Source: Spirochaeta sp.
GTDB taxonomy: Bacteria > Spirochaetota > Spirochaetia > DSM-27196 > SLAA01
Assembly: GCA_020201015.1 (NCBI GenBank)
Contig: JAIVHN010000243.1
Location: 1 to 5,374, forward strand
Direction: 5' to 3'
DNA length: 5,374 nucleotides
Shown here: positions 3,723-5,374 of the stretch, in pieces
How the letters are laid out: each line of letters starts with the position of its first letter
How positions within the stretch are numbered: the first letter of the stretch is position 1
The notes under the pieces: generated by a model
The model's input: only the letters and a program-made list of their open reading frames with translations
The model's database searches: none
What the model was told of the DNA's origin: nothing
Position numbers and translations under genes: made by a program

Positions 3723-5374
3723 AACCTACCGGTGAGTCGCGCAAGTTCCTCATCTGAGGGTGCGTCCCTGTTAATAGTATCGATGATAAACAGCGCTCCC
3801 TGTAGCCCACCTTTAAAAAGCGCGCGCCAAAAAACAGCGCCCAGTACAGCGTTTGAGTAAACCTCACCGTTCGGCGTCGTTACGCACGACTCAACCCGGT
3901 ACCTCGTTTGCAGGAGGTCAAGTACCTCGCTCAGGGTACGCCCGTAATAATCGGGTGAGGTCTCAAGTTCCGGATGCGGAATCGCGATATACCTGCCCAT
4001 GATTGGCTCGCTGTTCATAGCTGGCACCAATCCGTGCTGACGGTAAGGACGACGAGAATAAGAAGTTCGGGTCGATGTCGAGTAAAGCGGCATGTGTTTG
4101 AGGTGCTGTAGATTCGAACTGTGGCCCGGCCGAAATGCCCAGGGATATTCACGGCCGGATTCACCAAATAGGAAGTCATATGTCAGTGGGTTTCCGGGTT
4201 CTAATCGAGTACATATGTTCCGAACGTACTGCTCCGCCTGTTGTATAGCCAATTCACGATGCTCCGCACAGATGATAATATTCCCACATTTCTCTACGTT
4301 ATTCGTGGGGAACAAGACGGTGCTCCCTACTTGAGCGCGGGGAAAACACGCAATGAGTTTAGCTGCCGCAGTTTGTACCGATGTGTCGGACATAGGGTCT
4401 TTACCGACAGTCGGAGTGGAAAACCCGGCTCCGGCCGAAGGCAGTCCGGTAATTTCCTTAACCTTACCTGGTATGGATATCCAGGCGCGTTCAGCCGAGG
4501 TCTTCCAAGGTTGAAGGTCTTCAAGAGATTCCGGCAGGTTGCGAGGGCGGAGGCCGAGTGCAAGTTCCATTGCAGCTTCGACAGGCTCAAACTCAGCGGC
4601 AGCAGGGAAGGTCCATCCTGACATATATCCACCGGAGAGTCTGGCGGCAATTTCACCTATCACCGCTTCTCCACCAGAAAGAAAAACATCTCCCTTTGCC
4701 GCGCCGTACTCAATGCCGAGCGCTCTCACTGCAGCACGGAAGCCCGAGATCAGGGTCGAGTACTCTGTTCCGGCAAGCGCGGTGGGGATTGTATGTCCCA
4801 TCTCAACAAAATACGGCGGGAAATAAATGTGCCGGTCAGCTACCCCAACTATCACAATGCGACCATCAAAGACTAAAGCATCTATACTATACTCCAGACC
4901 GTCGATGAGCTGTTCCAAGATTACCCGGCCGCTGCGGGACTGCTGCGCGGCAAGGCTAACCGCACTAGTCAACTGGTCCTGATCGTGTATCAGTCGGATC
5001 CCGCGGGCGCCCATGTTGTCCACCGGCTTAGCAACCACTGGAAACCCTAAATCAGCGACTACTGCGGCAAGTGTCTTGTCCGTAAAGTCCGGTAGTGCAC
5101 GGTGGCGCGGGCTGCGTATGCCGTGCCTTTGGAAACACTCCCGCATGAGCTCCTTGTCACTTGCTCGCAATGCGACCTCAGGCAGCATTCCCGGAAGCCC
5201 AAGCCGTTCCGCCGTGACGGCAACGGTGTACGAGAAATCGGTACCACATGTAAACACACCGTGCACAGGGTTAGATTTTGCGTATGTTGCAGCAACCAGT
5301 GCCACCTCGTTGGGATCTGCGATATCAGCTTGCAGGAATTCGGCTGCAAGTGGTCGCGAAGAGCTGTCAGGATC
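3698..5374 (-). CDS. ATP-grasp superfamily carboxylate-amine ligase with C-terminal extension (N-terminus outside window)
   Basis: The frame is open to the right edge, giving 558 visible residues; a GTG at 5305 is in frame but lies inside conserved sequence, so it is not the start. Numbering from that GTG: the pre-ATP-grasp fold ends near FTCGTDFSYTVA (18-29) and LRASDKELMRE (46-56). The ATP-grasp core contains the Lys of VVAKP (K93), the glycine loop DNMGARGIR (96-104), hinge residues EQLIDG (131-136), and the metal-binding region KGDVFLSGG with GEIAARLSGGYMSGW (about 204-231, E218). A C-terminal lobe follows to about 370, including PTNNVEKCGNIII. Such enzymes form an acyl-phosphate with ATP and couple it to an amine; the closest resemblance is to ATP-grasp_4 type ligases (amino-acid or dipeptide ligases). 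Residues about 400-535 form an additional region that I do not recognise. It is the first visible gene of the run and overlaps the amidase gene by 25 bases, suggesting co-expression. Substrates are unknown. Carbamoyl-phosphate synthase is unlikely, as only one ATP-grasp unit is seen. Confidence 0.88.
   Translation of the reverse strand, partial: DPDSSSRPLAAEFLQADIADPNEVALVAATYAKSNPVHGVFTCGTDFSYTVAVTAERLGLPGMLPEVALRASDKELMRECFQRHGIRSPRHRALPDFTDKTLAAVVADLGFPVVAKPVDNMGARGIRLIHDQDQLTSAVSLAAQQSRSGRVILEQLIDGLEYSIDALVFDGRIVIVGVADRHIYFPPYFVEMGHTIPTALAGTEYSTLISGFRAAVRALGIEYGAAKGDVFLSGGEAVIGEIAARLSGGYMSGWTFPAAAEFEPVEAAMELALGLRPRNLPESLEDLQPWKTSAERAWISIPGKVKEITGLPSAGAGFSTPTVGKDPMSDTSVQTAAAKLIACFPRAQVGSTVLFPTNNVEKCGNIIICAEHRELAIQQAEQYVRNICTRLEPGNPLTYDFLFGESGREYPWAFRPGHSSNLQHLKHMPLYSTSTRTSYSRRPYRQHGLVPAMNSEPIMGRYIAIPHPELETSPDYYGRTLSEVLDLLQTRYRVESCVTTPNGEVYSNAVLGAVFWRALFKGGLQGALFIIDTINRDAPSDEELARLTGRLWHDDILG

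Noticed and set aside
4241..4908. Several overlapping plus- and minus-strand frames inside the ATP-grasp gene
   Set aside because: They overlap each other and the conserved metal-binding and C-terminal-lobe region of the ligase, and their translations are unlike known proteins.
5303..5305. GTG as the start codon of the ATP-grasp gene
   Set aside because: The same frame stays open for 23 more codons to the window edge, and those residues (ending ADIADPNE) continue naturally into the pre-ATP-grasp fold, so the true start is outside.

Overview
The window looks like chromosomal DNA from a spirochaete (Spirochaetota, probably Treponema/Spirochaeta-like; genus not determined). The strongest reason is a complete gene for FlaA, the sheath protein of periplasmic flagella, a family essentially confined to spirochaetes. 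Base composition is moderate, all complete proteins look intact, and there is no mobile element, tRNA, rRNA or CRISPR array.

Layout: (1) Bases 3-734, + strand: the C-terminal 243 residues of a protein that I cannot name, with the alternating pattern of a beta-rich envelope or outer-membrane protein. (2) Bases 735-992: a non-coding convergence zone with a GC-rich two-part hairpin just after the + strand stop, a strong oligo-T terminator for flaA that can also work in the other direction, a small hairpin in the flaA 3' untranslated region and a 10-bp direct repeat. (3) Bases 993-2021, - strand: flaA, preceded by a good ribosome binding site and a promoter that matches the sigma-70 consensus at all twelve positions (TTGACA, 16 bp, TATAAT). 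(4) Bases 2133-5374, - strand: a tightly packed run, in transcription order, of an ATP-grasp ligase (N-terminus outside the window), a zinc-dependent N-acetylmuramoyl-L-alanine amidase (Amidase_3) that overlaps it by 25 bases, and a membrane-anchored GerMN-domain protein 6 bases further on.

How they fit together: the amidase and probably the GerMN protein act in the periplasm on or near peptidoglycan, the compartment where FlaA assembles around the flagellar filament. The ligase is cytoplasmic and should join a carboxylate to an amine using ATP; its substrates cannot be read from the sequence. From memory, Treponema pallidum has an amidase, a small hypothetical protein and flaA in the same order (TP0247-TP0249), so the block is probably ancestral. 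flaA can be transcribed strongly and independently from its own promoter, as suits an abundant structural protein, while the upstream genes would be expressed from a promoter outside the window.

No clearly new system is present. The points most worth a second look are the uncharacterised C-terminal extension of the ATP-grasp ligase, the conserved cell-wall/flagellar gene block, the perfect flaA promoter and the structured intergenic region.
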